The position numbers and the translations under genes are program-made. This document shows, one piece after another, positions 10,010 to 20,095 of a stretch of 64,000 nucleotides of DNA. Location of the stretch: positions 1 to 64,000 of the forward strand of contig CATKAP010000218.1 of NCBI GenBank assembly GCA_949746255.1. Reading direction: 5' to 3'. The DNA is from an uncultured bacterium (lineage in GTDB: Bacteria > Bacillota > Clostridia > Christensenellales > Borkfalkiaceae). The notes under the pieces are model-generated. The model saw nothing but the letters and a program-made list of their open reading frames with translations, searched no databases and had not been told where the DNA came from. The first letter of the stretch is position 1. Each line of letters opens with the position of its first letter.

Positions 10010-10681
10010 ATGTTGAAAGACGGAGAGGTTCTCGAAGAGTTTTTCGGGGATAAAAAAATTATACAAAACGTAAATTTATACCGTTTCACTTCGGACAGTA
10101 TTTTGCTTTCGCGTTTTGCCCGCGCAAAAGTCGGCGATAACGTAGCCGATTTCTGTTCGGGCAGCGGGGTTATAGGATTTCATTTTTTATGCCTTAATCC
10201 TCAAATTCGTTCGCTCACTTTTTTTGAAATGCAAAAAGAACTTGCGGAAATGTCGGAGAGGACAGCGGCGCTTAACGGATTCGAATGCAAGGTAGTAAAC
10301 TGTCGTTTACAGGATATCGGCAAGGAATACGACGATAAGTTTTCTCTTATATTATGTAATCCGCCGTATGAGCGCGCAGGGTTCGAGAACGAAATTTATG
10401 AAAAAGCCGTATGCCGTAAAGAAATTACTTTAACTTTGCCCGAAATAACCGAGGCGGCTTTCCGCAAACTCAAATTCGGCGGCAGATTCGCCGTGTTAAA
10501 CCGCGCCGACAGGTGCGCCGAACTTATCTATTTACTTAAGTCACGGGGGTTGGAACCTAAACGCATGCAGTTTGTCTGCGGCAGAGAGGGGCAAAAACCT
10601 TATCTTGTTATGATTGAAGCGGTCAAGGGCGGAAAAGAAAATATAGAAGTTTTGCCGTTTGCAATAAACGGAACCGTTTAA
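10010..10681 (+). CDS. TrmN6/YabB-like N6-adenine methyltransferase
   Basis: Rossmann methyltransferase with NPPY motif; neighbour of rsmI. Confidence 0.85.
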   Translation: MLKDGEVLEEFFGDKKIIQNVNLYRFTSDSILLSRFARAKVGDNVADFCSGSGVIGFHFLCLNPQIRSLTFFEMQKELAEMSERTAALNGFECKVVNCRLQDIGKEYDDKFSLILCNPPYERAGFENEIYEKAVCRKEITLTLPEITEAAFRKLKFGGRFAVLNRADRCAELIYLLKSRGLEPKRMQFVCGREGQKPYLVMIEAVKGGKENIEVLPFAINGTV

Positions 10682-10744
10682 GTGGATAATTAAATTGGAA
10701 AACGCGTTTTTTCACATCAGTAATTTTTTTGCGTAGGTGAAATT

Positions 10745-10873
10745 ATGGAAGATAAAAAATTTGACGAAAAAAAATATTATAAAGAAAATAAGTTTTTGCT
10801 TATAGCAATGTCGGCTACGGTGGTTTCGGCGATAGTTTCTTTTGTTGCGTTAATGATAACGCTGTTCGGTTGA
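10745..10873 (+). CDS. small single-TM protein (42 aa)
   Basis: MEDKKFDEKKYYKENKFLLIAMSATVVSAIVSFVALMITLFG; absent from the ORF track. Confidence 0.5.
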   Translation: MEDKKFDEKKYYKENKFLLIAMSATVVSAIVSFVALMITLFG

Positions 10874-10882
10874 GGAAAAATT

Positions 10883-11110
10883 ATGAAACAAAAATATTGG
10901 GAAACGGTATGCTGGGTAATCTGTTTATTTTCGGTAAGCGTAGTTCCAGTGGAATTTTTAATTTTAACAATACCGCTTTATTCTTTGCTTTGGTGGACGG
11001 TTTTGGCGGTAAACGCCGTCGCGATGCCCATCGTTACAATCTGTTTCGCGCTGGAAATGCACAAGAGAAAAAAAGAAAAGCTGGATAAGCAAGCGGAAAA
11101 GAAGGAATGA
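10883..11110 (+). CDS. small two-TM hypothetical protein (75 aa)
   Basis: Hydrophobic ORF with basic C-terminus, 9 bp after the preceding small ORF. Confidence 0.5.
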   Translation: MKQKYWETVCWVICLFSVSVVPVEFLILTIPLYSLLWWTVLAVNAVAMPIVTICFALEMHKRKKEKLDKQAEKKE

Positions 11111-11113
11111 TAA

Positions 11114-11271
11114 ATAATTAAACGGAACGTTTACCGTTTGAATGGAGATAAACCCGAGCAAGCGGGAAAGAGAGAAAGATAAATGATTAAACGGAACGTT
11201 TACCGTTTGAATGGAGATAGACCCGAGCAAGCGGGAAAGAGAGAAAGATAAATGATTAAACGGAACGTTTA
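11114..11271 (+). repeat. 69-bp tandem direct repeat duplicating the rsmI translation-initiation region
   Basis: 'aacggaacgttta' recurs at 11121, 11190 and 11259 (period 69); two near-identical units plus the true rsmI start. Confidence 0.95.
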
Positions 11272-12067
11272 TTTCGTTGCTACGCCCATAGGTAATTTAA
11301 AGGATATTTCGCTCCGCGCGTTGGAAGTTTTGCGTACGGCGGATGTTATTTTCTGCGAAGATACTCGGCACAGCATAAAACTTTTAAACGCATATGAAAT
11401 TAAAAAGCCGCTTTACTCCTGTCATAAATTCAACGAACGCGAAGCGGCGGACAAAATTATTTCCTCAGTGAACGAGGGTAAAGAAGTCGCGGTTATTTCC
11501 GACGCGGGCATGCCCGTAATTTCCGACCCGGGAAATATAGTTTGTCAAAAATTAAAAGAGTCGGGCGTTCGGTATACCGTTATTCCGGGAGCTAACGCCG
11601 CGCTTTCCGCGCTTATACTTTCGGCTTTGCCGGCGGAAAGATTTGCCTTTATCGGCTTTTTGCCCGATAAGGCGGGAGAAAAAAAGGAGCTGTTGAAAAA
11701 ATATAAAGATCTGGATTTAACGTTGTTGTTTCACGTGGCACCGCAGGACGTGGACCGCGATATATGCGCTATGTACGAAATTTTCGGCGACAGAAGAGCC
11801 TGCGCGGTTCGCGAAATTACTAAAATGCACGAGGAAGCCGTATCGTTTAATCTTAAAGAAGGACTTCCTGGCGAAAAACGCGGCGAGTACGTAATAGCGG
11901 TAGAGGGCGCGGCCGAGCGGGAAAATTTGTTGAACGCTCTTTCCGAAAAAGAACATATACTGCACTATATGGCGCATGGAATGGACAAAAAAGATGCCGT
12001 TAAACAAGCTGCAAAAGACAGGGGCGTTGCAAAATCCGAACTTTATAAATATTCTATCGACTTATAA
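11252..12067 (+). CDS. rsmI: 16S rRNA (cytidine-2'-O)-methyltransferase RsmI
   Basis: YFVATPIGNLKDIS, FCEDTRHS, ISDAGMPVISDPG. Confidence 0.96.
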   Translation: MIKRNVYFVATPIGNLKDISLRALEVLRTADVIFCEDTRHSIKLLNAYEIKKPLYSCHKFNEREAADKIISSVNEGKEVAVISDAGMPVISDPGNIVCQKLKESGVRYTVIPGANAALSALILSALPAERFAFIGFLPDKAGEKKELLKKYKDLDLTLLFHVAPQDVDRDICAMYEIFGDRRACAVREITKMHEEAVSFNLKEGLPGEKRGEYVIAVEGAAERENLLNALSEKEHILHYMAHGMDKKDAVKQAAKDRGVAKSELYKYSIDL

Positions 12068-12073
12068 ATTATT

Positions 12074-13102
12074 ATGAAAAGAAAAGAAAATATTCCGCAG
12101 GTTGCGGAAAAAATGACAATTTACGAATACGAACAAAAATACACGAAAAGGCAGAACGTGCGCGGCGCAAAGATATTATTAAGGCTGATAGCCGCGGCTA
12201 TAGGGGTGCTTATTTTTACTTGTTTGCTTTTGGCCGGATTGAAAGTGGTTGAAATGTTCGAAGATAAAACTGTTCGGCTGTACGTGGGAATAGGCGCGGC
12301 AGTAGTCGGCGTCGCCGCTTTTGTGTTTATTTACATAATTCCGCTTGTAAAAATACTTAAATCCGATTATTTTATAACAAACGTAAACGCGAAAACCGCC
12401 AGAGAAGCGCAGAAGCATAACAAAAAAGTACGCAAAGATATTGCGCATAAAATTATAGAAATTACCGCGACGGTTGAAGGCGTGGGTTGGTACGATTCCG
12501 CGGTGGTGGGCGAGCTTGCGATAGCCGTAAACGCGGGCAACGAAGAGGGCGTAAAACAAGCGTTGACAGCGCTTTATACCGGTTCGGTGAAAAAGTCGGC
12601 GCAATCGCTCATTACTAAAACCGCGTTGAAATCTGCAATGTATTCGGCGCTTTCCCAAACCAGCAAGGTTGACGCGCTCCTGGTTTCCTTTCTTAATTTA
12701 CAACTTATCAAAGACTTAACGTTTTTGTACGGTTTCCGCCCCTCTGATGCAAAGCTTGTTAAAATTTTTGCGCATGTGCTACAGAATTCGCTCATTGCCT
12801 ACGGTCTCGGCGGAGTGAAAATCGGTAACAGCATAGTTAAAACCATGGGCGACGCGGTTAAAGGAATACCCATTCTCGGTTCGGCTATTTCGGCTTTGGT
12901 GGATTCGTCCGTGCAGGGGCTTACCAACGGCGTGCTTACTGCGGTGATGGGGTACCAAACGATAAAATATCTTTCGGAAGAATATAAGCTGCAGGATATT
13001 TTGGACGGAATAGAGCTTGCCGAAACCGAAGAAGAATTGCAGGAAACGTGCCGTGAAATAGAGGCGGAACTTCGCGGAACGCCCATGCCAAAAGCAGTTT
13101 AA
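12074..13102 (+). CDS. membrane protein, possibly DUF697-like
   Basis: Two N-terminal TM segments and C-terminal helical Gly/Ala-rich domain. Confidence 0.5.
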   Translation: MKRKENIPQVAEKMTIYEYEQKYTKRQNVRGAKILLRLIAAAIGVLIFTCLLLAGLKVVEMFEDKTVRLYVGIGAAVVGVAAFVFIYIIPLVKILKSDYFITNVNAKTAREAQKHNKKVRKDIAHKIIEITATVEGVGWYDSAVVGELAIAVNAGNEEGVKQALTALYTGSVKKSAQSLITKTALKSAMYSALSQTSKVDALLVSFLNLQLIKDLTFLYGFRPSDAKLVKIFAHVLQNSLIAYGLGGVKIGNSIVKTMGDAVKGIPILGSAISALVDSSVQGLTNGVLTAVMGYQTIKYLSEEYKLQDILDGIELAETEEELQETCREIEAELRGTPMPKAV

Positions 13103-13141
13103 TAAAAATCGATAAAATTATTATTTCGGAGTGATTATAAA

Positions 13142-14203
13142 ATGAAAGACGTTGAATTGATAGAAAGACTTTCGCAGGCGAGAGGCGCTTCCGGCTTCGA
13201 GGACGAAGTGCTCTTGATTGCGCGGGAATACTGTAAGGACTTTGCCGAGTTCGAAGAGGATAGCATGCGCAATTTGTACATAAAGCCTAAATACAACAAG
13301 GGCGGCCGCCCCTATATTCTCTTGGACGCGCACTCTGACGAAGTGGGGTTCATGGTTCAGGCAATCAAGCCGGACGGAACATTGCGTTTTATTCCGATAG
13401 GCGGTTGGAACGAAAAATGCCTTCCCTCTTCCAAGGTGCAAATTTATACGAAAACGGGGTATATAAGCGGGGTAATAGCCGCAATGCCCCCGCATTTCAT
13501 GAACGCGGAACAGCGAAACGCTCCCGTGAATTACGAAAATCTTGTAATAGACGCGGGCGCTACAAGTGCGGACGAAGCAAGGGAAATGGGTATAGAAATC
13601 GGCGCGCCCGTGGTACCTTTGACATTTTTCGAACATAATGAAAAAACTGGCATTTTACAAGGCAAAGCGTTTGACGACAGAATCGGCGTGGCCGCGCTGT
13701 TGAAATGCTTAAAAATGTTAAATAATCAACGGCTTGAATTGGACGTTATAGGCGTGATTTCCTCTCAGGAAGAGGTTGGCGAGCGCGGGATAACCGCGGC
13801 TATGCATAGGGTTAAGCCGGTTGCGGCAATATGCTTCGAGGGCTGCCCTGCGGACGATACTTTTTCGCCCTCTTATATGATACAGGACGCGCTTAAAGGC
13901 GGCGTTATGCTCCGTCATATGGATAGAACGGTAATATGCACGCCTCGTTTTACGGCTTACGCGCAAAAAATCGCCGAAAAATGCGGTATAAAAGTTCAAA
14001 TGGCGGTACGTTCGGGCGGAGGCAACAACGGCGCGTATATAATTTCTTCAAACGGCGGAACGCCCGTAATAGTGGCGGGCATACCCGTAAGATATATTCA
14101 TACTTTCAACTGTATAGCGGCGGTTGAAGATTTTAACTCCGTTACGGAGCTGGGCGAAGCGCTTTGCCAAAATCTTACGGAAGATATAATAAAGGGATTT
14201 TAA
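13142..14203 (+). CDS. M42 family metallopeptidase
   Basis: SGFEDEV, DAHSDEVGFMV, KAFDDRIG, SSQEEVGERG. Confidence 0.93.
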   Translation: MKDVELIERLSQARGASGFEDEVLLIAREYCKDFAEFEEDSMRNLYIKPKYNKGGRPYILLDAHSDEVGFMVQAIKPDGTLRFIPIGGWNEKCLPSSKVQIYTKTGYISGVIAAMPPHFMNAEQRNAPVNYENLVIDAGATSADEAREMGIEIGAPVVPLTFFEHNEKTGILQGKAFDDRIGVAALLKCLKMLNNQRLELDVIGVISSQEEVGERGITAAMHRVKPVAAICFEGCPADDTFSPSYMIQDALKGGVMLRHMDRTVICTPRFTAYAQKIAEKCGIKVQMAVRSGGGNNGAYIISSNGGTPVIVAGIPVRYIHTFNCIAAVEDFNSVTELGEALCQNLTEDIIKGF

Positions 14204-14212
14204 ATTAATTTT

Positions 14213-16033
14213 ATGCGGACGGTGAATACTGAAAAGGGGTTTACTTCCGTCGGCGCGTTGACGTATTTATTAAAGGGCAGCGTAGCTATGTTCTCCGCGG
14301 GAATCGCGGCGAGCCTGGTTATTACTTTTTTAAATATGCTCGTGCCCGAGTTGGTATCCTTTTCTATCGACAGTATTATAGGAAATGAAGAAGTTCCCGC
14401 AGCGTATGCGGGAATTATTTTGCTGTTCGGCGGAATTGATTATTTAAAACAAAATATATGGATCGTAGCCGCGTTTCTGTTGGCGATAGCTTTGATTAGC
14501 GCGGCGTTTATCTATTTGCGTACTTATTGTAACACTCGCGCCAATCAAATTTTTACGTGCAGGATGAGGGATAAACTCTTTTCGCATATTCAAAGGCTTC
14601 CGCTTTCGTGGCATAACGTTCACAGAACGGGCGATATTATTCAACGGTGCACGTCAGACGCGGAAGTTATAACCAACTTTGTTTCCGCACAGCTTATTAC
14701 ACTGTTCAGAATAATAATTTTGATAGTGTTTTCGCTTGTTTTCATGTTTATGAAAAACGTGAAACTTGCGCTTATATCTTCGGCGTTTATACCTCTGTTT
14801 TTGGGATATTCTTTGTTTTTTTATTCCCGTGCAAGAAAATCGTTTAAAAAATGCGACGAGGAAGAAGGCGTTTTGTCGGCTTTGGCGCAGGAAAACTTTA
14901 CGGGTGCGCGCGTGGTTCGGGCATTCGGCAGAGAAGAATACGAGAGGGCGAAATTTGAAAAACAAAACGTTTATTATACGGGACTTTGGGTAAAAATAGA
15001 AAAATTTCTGGCGCTTTTCTGGTCGTCGAACGATTGTATCGCGCTTTTGCAAGGGCTTCTGATAGTAGTTGTGGGCACGGTCTACTGCATAAACGGCGAG
15101 CTTTCCGCGGGCGATTTGGTGGCGTTTATTTCTTATAACACCATGCTTATGGGTCCCGTGCGGCAGCTAGGCAGAATAATTTCCAACATGAGCAAAGCCG
15201 GCGTTTCGTTGGGCAGAATCACGGAGATTTTAAACGCCGCGGAAGAAAATTACGGAGAAGTCGAAAAACTTTCGGGAGACATAGAGTTCAAAAACGTAAA
15301 CTTTTCTTATGACGAAGGCAAACCCGTACTCAAAGATATTTCGTTTAAGGTATCCGAGGGAACGACTGTGGGAATAATCGGCGGCACGGGCAGCGGGAAA
15401 TCTACCCTTGCTTTACTTTTGGATAGATTGTATGCCGTTACGGAAGGACAAATTTTTATAGGCGGAAGGGATATAAACGAAATCAGCCCCGCGACGCTGA
15501 GAAGAAATATAGGGCTTGTTTTACAGGAAGGCTACGTTTATTCTCGCACCGTCGGCGAAAACATAGCTATCGCCGCGGATTCGGCAAATGAAAACGATAT
15601 AACGTGCGCCGCGCGCGAAGCCTGCGTGCACGATAACATAAAGAATTTTTTAAAAGGATACGATACCGTAGTGGGCGAACGAGGCGTAACGCTTTCGGGA
15701 GGACAAAAACAACGCGTAACCATAGCCAGAACACTTTTGCGGGAAACTCCTTATCTTGTTTTCGACGACAGTCTTTCCGCCGTGGATGCGCAGACGGACG
15801 CGGAAATCCGCGCAAACCTCGCGGAAAAATTCAAAGGCGCAACGGTAATGATAATTTCTCATCGCATTACCACGGTTTTGCATGCCGACAATATTATAGT
15901 GCTTGACGGCGGAAGAATTGCGGAAAGCGGAACGGCGGAAGAATTGCTTAAACGCGGCGGGATTTTTAAAAAGCTTTACGATTTACAAACGGCTTTACCC
16001 GAGGAATTGAAGGAGGCGGCTGAAAATGACTGA
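14213..16033 (+). CDS. ABC exporter half-transporter (TMD-NBD)
   Basis: GGTGSGKST Walker A, LSGGQKQRV signature. Confidence 0.95.
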   Translation: MRTVNTEKGFTSVGALTYLLKGSVAMFSAGIAASLVITFLNMLVPELVSFSIDSIIGNEEVPAAYAGIILLFGGIDYLKQNIWIVAAFLLAIALISAAFIYLRTYCNTRANQIFTCRMRDKLFSHIQRLPLSWHNVHRTGDIIQRCTSDAEVITNFVSAQLITLFRIIILIVFSLVFMFMKNVKLALISSAFIPLFLGYSLFFYSRARKSFKKCDEEEGVLSALAQENFTGARVVRAFGREEYERAKFEKQNVYYTGLWVKIEKFLALFWSSNDCIALLQGLLIVVVGTVYCINGELSAGDLVAFISYNTMLMGPVRQLGRIISNMSKAGVSLGRITEILNAAEENYGEVEKLSGDIEFKNVNFSYDEGKPVLKDISFKVSEGTTVGIIGGTGSGKSTLALLLDRLYAVTEGQIFIGGRDINEISPATLRRNIGLVLQEGYVYSRTVGENIAIAADSANENDITCAAREACVHDNIKNFLKGYDTVVGERGVTLSGGQKQRVTIARTLLRETPYLVFDDSLSAVDAQTDAEIRANLAEKFKGATVMIISHRITTVLHADNIIVLDGGRIAESGTAEELLKRGGIFKKLYDLQTALPEELKEAAEND

Positions 16034-17837
16034 CAACGCGCCCCGTAAGGAATTAAAATTTTTCGGTCTTGGAAAACTTAAACCTTTTTTGGCTAATTAT
16101 AAAGGCTTGACGGCGGCGATGCTCGTTTGTGCGCTTGCGTGCAGCGCGGTAGTTACGCTTTTGCCGCTATTTCAAAAATATGCAATAGATAATTTTATCG
16201 CAAACAAAACGGTTGAAGGGCTTACGGTATTCGTTATTTTATACGTTACGTGTATAATTGCAAGTACAATATTCGATTTTATAAGCGGTTACAATTGCTG
16301 CAGATTGGAAATGTATCTTCTCCGCGATATGCGCAGGACGGCGTTTAATCATCTTCAAACGCTTTCGGTCGCGTATTTTAACGTGCACAGCGTGGGTAAA
16401 ATTCATGCGCGTGTAATGAGCGATACTTCCAACATAGGTTCGGTAATCGCGTGGGATAGCTTTCAGGGCGTCGCAAATCTTGTGTACATTGTCGGCGCGA
16501 TATCCGTTATGTTCGTAATGAACCCCCTGCTTGCGTTGTGCGTTTTGGCTATCGTGCCGTTCGCCGCGTTCGTTTCCGTATATTTCCAACGCAAACAGAC
16601 CGTTTTAAACAGAAAGGTGAGAGAGATAAATTCTCAGATAACCGCGGGTTTCAACGAGGGAATTACGGGAGTAGCCACTTCCAAAACGCTTGCCGTGGAA
16701 GAAAAGCTTGACGAAGATTTTTTCAAACGCACTGAAGAAATGAAAAAACGCTCCACTCATTTGGGGCATTACAGGTCTTTATTCGCTTCTTTTATAACTT
16801 TTGCCTCCTCCGTAGCGCTTGCGCTGGTTTTATGGTACGGCGGAATTATCACCGTGGAGGGCGTTATAGAAATAGGCACTTTGTCGGTGTTTATGAACTA
16901 TGCGCAAGGGCTCATGGAACCTGTGCAGTGGGCGGTGGAAGCGGTATCGGATTTGATTTCGGTTAAAGTTAATTTGGAAAGGTTTTCCGCGCTTTGCGAA
17001 GCCGAAAGCGACGTTAAAGACCGCCCAGAAGTTATTGAAACATACGGGGACGGGTTTAATCCCAAAAAGGAGAATTGGGAAAAATTACACGGCGATATAG
17101 AGTTCGAGGACGTTACTTTCAAATATCCCGACGGCGACGAATACGTATTGGAGCATTTTAATCTGAAAGTACCGAAAGGAACCACGGTTGCAATTGTCGG
17201 CGAAACGGGAGCGGGAAAATCCACGCTTGTAAACCTTGTGTGCAGATTTTTCGAACCCACCGAAGGCAGGGTGTTAATAGACGGAAAAGATGCTCGCGAC
17301 CGTTCGGTGGGATGGCTGCATTCCAATATAGGTTATGTATTGCAAACGCCGCATCTGTTTTCGGGAACGGTGCGTGAAAATCTTTTGTACGGAAACGAAA
17401 ACGCAACCTTTGAACAAATGGAAGCTGCGGTGAAAAAGGTAAACGCCGAATTTATTATAAAAAGGCTTGAACACGGTTACGATACCGACGTTGGCGAAGG
17501 CGGAAACACTCTTTCAACGGGCGAAAAACAGCTTCTTTCGTTCGCAAGGGCTATAATAGCCGACCCCGCCATATTTATTTTGGACGAGGCGACTTCCTCG
17601 GTTGACACGCTTACGGAAAAACTTATTCAGGACGCGGTAGAAAAGCTTATGGAGGGCAGAACGAGTTTTATAATAGCGCACAGACTTTCAACCGTGCGTA
17701 ACGCCGACGTCATTTTGGTGGTGGAGGACGGAAAAATTATCGAACGCGGCACGCATGAGCAGCTTTTGAAAAATCGCGGACACTATTATGATTTGTATTT
17801 AAAGCAATTCCGCGAAGAGCAAATCAAAAAGATATAA
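16026..17837 (+). CDS. ABC exporter half-transporter (TMD-NBD), probable partner
   Basis: GETGAGKST Walker A, LSTGEKQLL signature; overlaps preceding half. Confidence 0.95.
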   Translation: MTDNAPRKELKFFGLGKLKPFLANYKGLTAAMLVCALACSAVVTLLPLFQKYAIDNFIANKTVEGLTVFVILYVTCIIASTIFDFISGYNCCRLEMYLLRDMRRTAFNHLQTLSVAYFNVHSVGKIHARVMSDTSNIGSVIAWDSFQGVANLVYIVGAISVMFVMNPLLALCVLAIVPFAAFVSVYFQRKQTVLNRKVREINSQITAGFNEGITGVATSKTLAVEEKLDEDFFKRTEEMKKRSTHLGHYRSLFASFITFASSVALALVLWYGGIITVEGVIEIGTLSVFMNYAQGLMEPVQWAVEAVSDLISVKVNLERFSALCEAESDVKDRPEVIETYGDGFNPKKENWEKLHGDIEFEDVTFKYPDGDEYVLEHFNLKVPKGTTVAIVGETGAGKSTLVNLVCRFFEPTEGRVLIDGKDARDRSVGWLHSNIGYVLQTPHLFSGTVRENLLYGNENATFEQMEAAVKKVNAEFIIKRLEHGYDTDVGEGGNTLSTGEKQLLSFARAIIADPAIFILDEATSSVDTLTEKLIQDAVEKLMEGRTSFIIAHRLSTVRNADVILVVEDGKIIERGTHEQLLKNRGHYYDLYLKQFREEQIKKI

Positions 17838-17845
17838 AATAAAGG

Positions 17846-17876
17846 GGCGGCGTGAATACGCGCCGCCTTCGTTTTT
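17846..17876 (+). terminator. intrinsic terminator
   Basis: ggcggcg...cgccgcc followed by a T tract. Confidence 0.75.
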
Positions 17877-17936
17877 AATTCTTGTCGTACCCGCTTGCGC
17901 GGAAAGTGCTTGTAAGAACAAAGAGAAATTTCTATA

Positions 17937-19013
17937 TCAATAGTAAACTTCTTCTATTACGCCGCCGCCGAGGCAGTGGGTTTCGTCGTAAAATACGGCG
18001 TATTGTCCTTCGGTTACCGCGCGCTGGGTTTCGTCGAATTCCACAGTGGCGGTGTCGCCGTTTACGCCGACCTTAATTTTCTGTTCGGGTTGGCGGTAAC
18101 GGAATTTAGCTGTGCAAAATTGCGTTTGACGCGGCATATATCCAATCCAATTTAGCCCCGAAACTTTACATGCCTTTGAATACAGAGGGCTTTCGTCGCC
18201 GTGGGAAACATATAGAATATTGTTTTTCAAATCCTTTTTCACTACAAACCATCTGCCTTCTTCGCCGTGAACTCCGCCGAGGTCAAGTCCCTTTCTCTGC
18301 CCTATGGTATAATACATAAGGCCGATATGCTCGCCCACGGTTGCACCGTCCAACGTCACTATTTTTCCCTTTTGGGCGGGCAGATAGGTCTTTAAAAATT
18401 TGCGGAAATTTCTTTCCCCTATAAAACAAATTCCCGTGGAATCCTTCTTTTTCGCCGTTGCAAGACCTTGTTTTACGGCAATGTCGCGCACTTCGGATTT
18501 ATCGAGTTCGGAAAGGGGAAAAAGAACGTTTTCAAGTTGTTTTTCGCGTACCTGATTTAAAAAATAAGTTTGGTCTTTACCTGAGTCCTTAACTTTTTTT
18601 AAAAAAATTCTGCCGTTTATTTCTTCAACGCCGCAATAATGCCCCGTCGCTATATAATCCGCGCCCATAGAAAGCGCGTAGTCGCGGAAAGTTCCGAATT
18701 TTATTTCGCGGTTACAAAGCACGTCGGGATTAGGGGTTCTGCCCGCCTTGTATTCGGAAAGGAAGTAGGAAAACACTCTTTCGGCGTATTGCTTTGCGAA
18801 ATTCACGCTGTAATACGGAATGTCGAGAGTGGCGCATACTCTGCGCACGTCGGCGAAATCTTCGTCGGCATTGCATGCGCCGTTGGGGTCGGTTTCTTCC
18901 CAATTATACATGTATAACCCTATAACGTCGTATCCTTGTTGCTTTAAAAGATACGCCGCCACGGATGAATCTACTCCCCCGCTCATCCCTACGACAACTT
19001 TTCCTTTCGACAT
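17937..19013 (-). CDS. mnmA: tRNA 2-thiouridylase MnmA
   Basis: [17 protein letters not shown]-loop, [24 protein letters not shown]. Confidence 0.96.
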   Translation of the reverse strand: MSKGKVVVGMSGGVDSSVAAYLLKQQGYDVIGLYMYNWEETDPNGACNADEDFADVRRVCATLDIPYYSVNFAKQYAERVFSYFLSEYKAGRTPNPDVLCNREIKFGTFRDYALSMGADYIATGHYCGVEEINGRIFLKKVKDSGKDQTYFLNQVREKQLENVLFPLSELDKSEVRDIAVKQGLATAKKKDSTGICFIGERNFRKFLKTYLPAQKGKIVTLDGATVGEHIGLMYYTIGQRKGLDLGGVHGEEGRWFVVKKDLKNNILYVSHGDESPLYSKACKVSGLNWIGYMPRQTQFCTAKFRYRQPEQKIKVGVNGDTATVEFDETQRAVTEGQYAVFYDETHCLGGGVIEEVYY

Positions 19014-19253
19014 AAATTACCTCGAATTTTCTTTTGAAAAACATTATATCATAATAAAATAGTATTTGCAATTCTTTTGAATTATGGTATAATGTAACGG
19101 GTCGCTTCCTATGAACGGCGAATAACGGCGTGGAGCTGCGCTTTTTTCAACGTGCGTTTTCCGACTTTGTCGGCGATAAGACGAAAAACCCGCCCGCCTT
19201 GTTCCGCTTGTTTTTGGAAACAGACGAATTATTTTATTGGTATTATTTTTGCT

Positions 19254-19433
19254 ATGATTTTGCCCGACGACGATTATATATTACTGTCTTTGATAAATAC
19301 CGCTTTACGCGATAAATACGATTCGTTGGAATTTTTATGCGAAGAAGAGGGCGTAAACATGGCAGAAATAACCGCGCGGTTTGCCGCTTTGGGTTATAAA
19401 TACAACGGAAAATCGTTCGTATATTCGGAGTAA
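19254..19433 (+). CDS. DUF4250-like small protein
   Basis: MILPDDDYILLSLINTALRDKYDSLEFLCEE resembles DUF4250. Confidence 0.75.
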   Translation: MILPDDDYILLSLINTALRDKYDSLEFLCEEEGVNMAEITARFAALGYKYNGKSFVYSE

Positions 19434-19435
19434 TT

Positions 19436-20095
19436 ATGAGAGTTATAGATATAGAAAAATGGGAGAGAAGAAAATCATACCTTTGGTTTTCGGGTTTTTC
19501 CAATCCCACTTATTCTATTACCGTGCGGTTGAACGTTACCAAATTAATCGGGTTTAAAGGTAAGTATAAAAGCGATTTCTACGCCGATATGCTTTATTTA
19601 ACGATAAAAGCGCTAAATTCCGTATCCGCTCTGAAATTAAGGGTTGAAGGACAGAACGTGGTTGAATACGAAGCTCCCGCACCTTCTTTTACCGTAGCGT
19701 TGGAAAACGGGCTGTTCGACGTTTGCCGCGTAGAATGGATTGAAAACCCCGATATATTCCGCAGGCAAGTGCGCGAAGGCATAGAAAAAACAAAAAAAGA
19801 GGGAGGCAACAAAGGTTTCGGCGACGACAAGCACGACGTGTATTATTTTTCCTGTTTGCCGTGGTTGGATTTCACGGAAGCCACAAATCCCATTCCGGAC
19901 GATAAAGAATCTTTAAGCGTGCCACGCATAAGCTGGGGAAAATATGTTGAGAACGGCAACGGATACGAAATGAGTATGAATATAACGGTAAGTCACGCGC
20001 TTGTGGACGGAAAACCGCTGTGCGACGTATTTTACGCCGTTCAAAAAAATTTAGATAATTGCGAAAGTTTACTTAACGGGGAAAAACATGAGTAA
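19436..20095 (+). CDS. chloramphenicol acetyltransferase-family protein
   Basis: CAT fold pattern with catalytic-type VSHALVDG motif (canonical HHxxxDG). Confidence 0.85.
   Translation: MRVIDIEKWERRKSYLWFSGFSNPTYSITVRLNVTKLIGFKGKYKSDFYADMLYLTIKALNSVSALKLRVEGQNVVEYEAPAPSFTVALENGLFDVCRVEWIENPDIFRRQVREGIEKTKKEGGNKGFGDDKHDVYYFSCLPWLDFTEATNPIPDDKESLSVPRISWGKYVENGNGYEMSMNITVSHALVDGKPLCDVFYAVQKNLDNCESLLNGEKHE

Noticed and set aside
10964-11230. Minus-strand ORF (88 aa) containing a repeated ISIQTVNVPFN segment
   Set aside because: The protein repeat is only the antisense translation of the 69-bp DNA tandem repeat; it is antisense to likely coding sequence and has no support.
14213-17837. Tandem ABC half-transporters as a possible lantibiotic/defence exporter
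   Set aside because: No precursor peptide or modification gene nearby; looks like an ordinary heterodimeric exporter.
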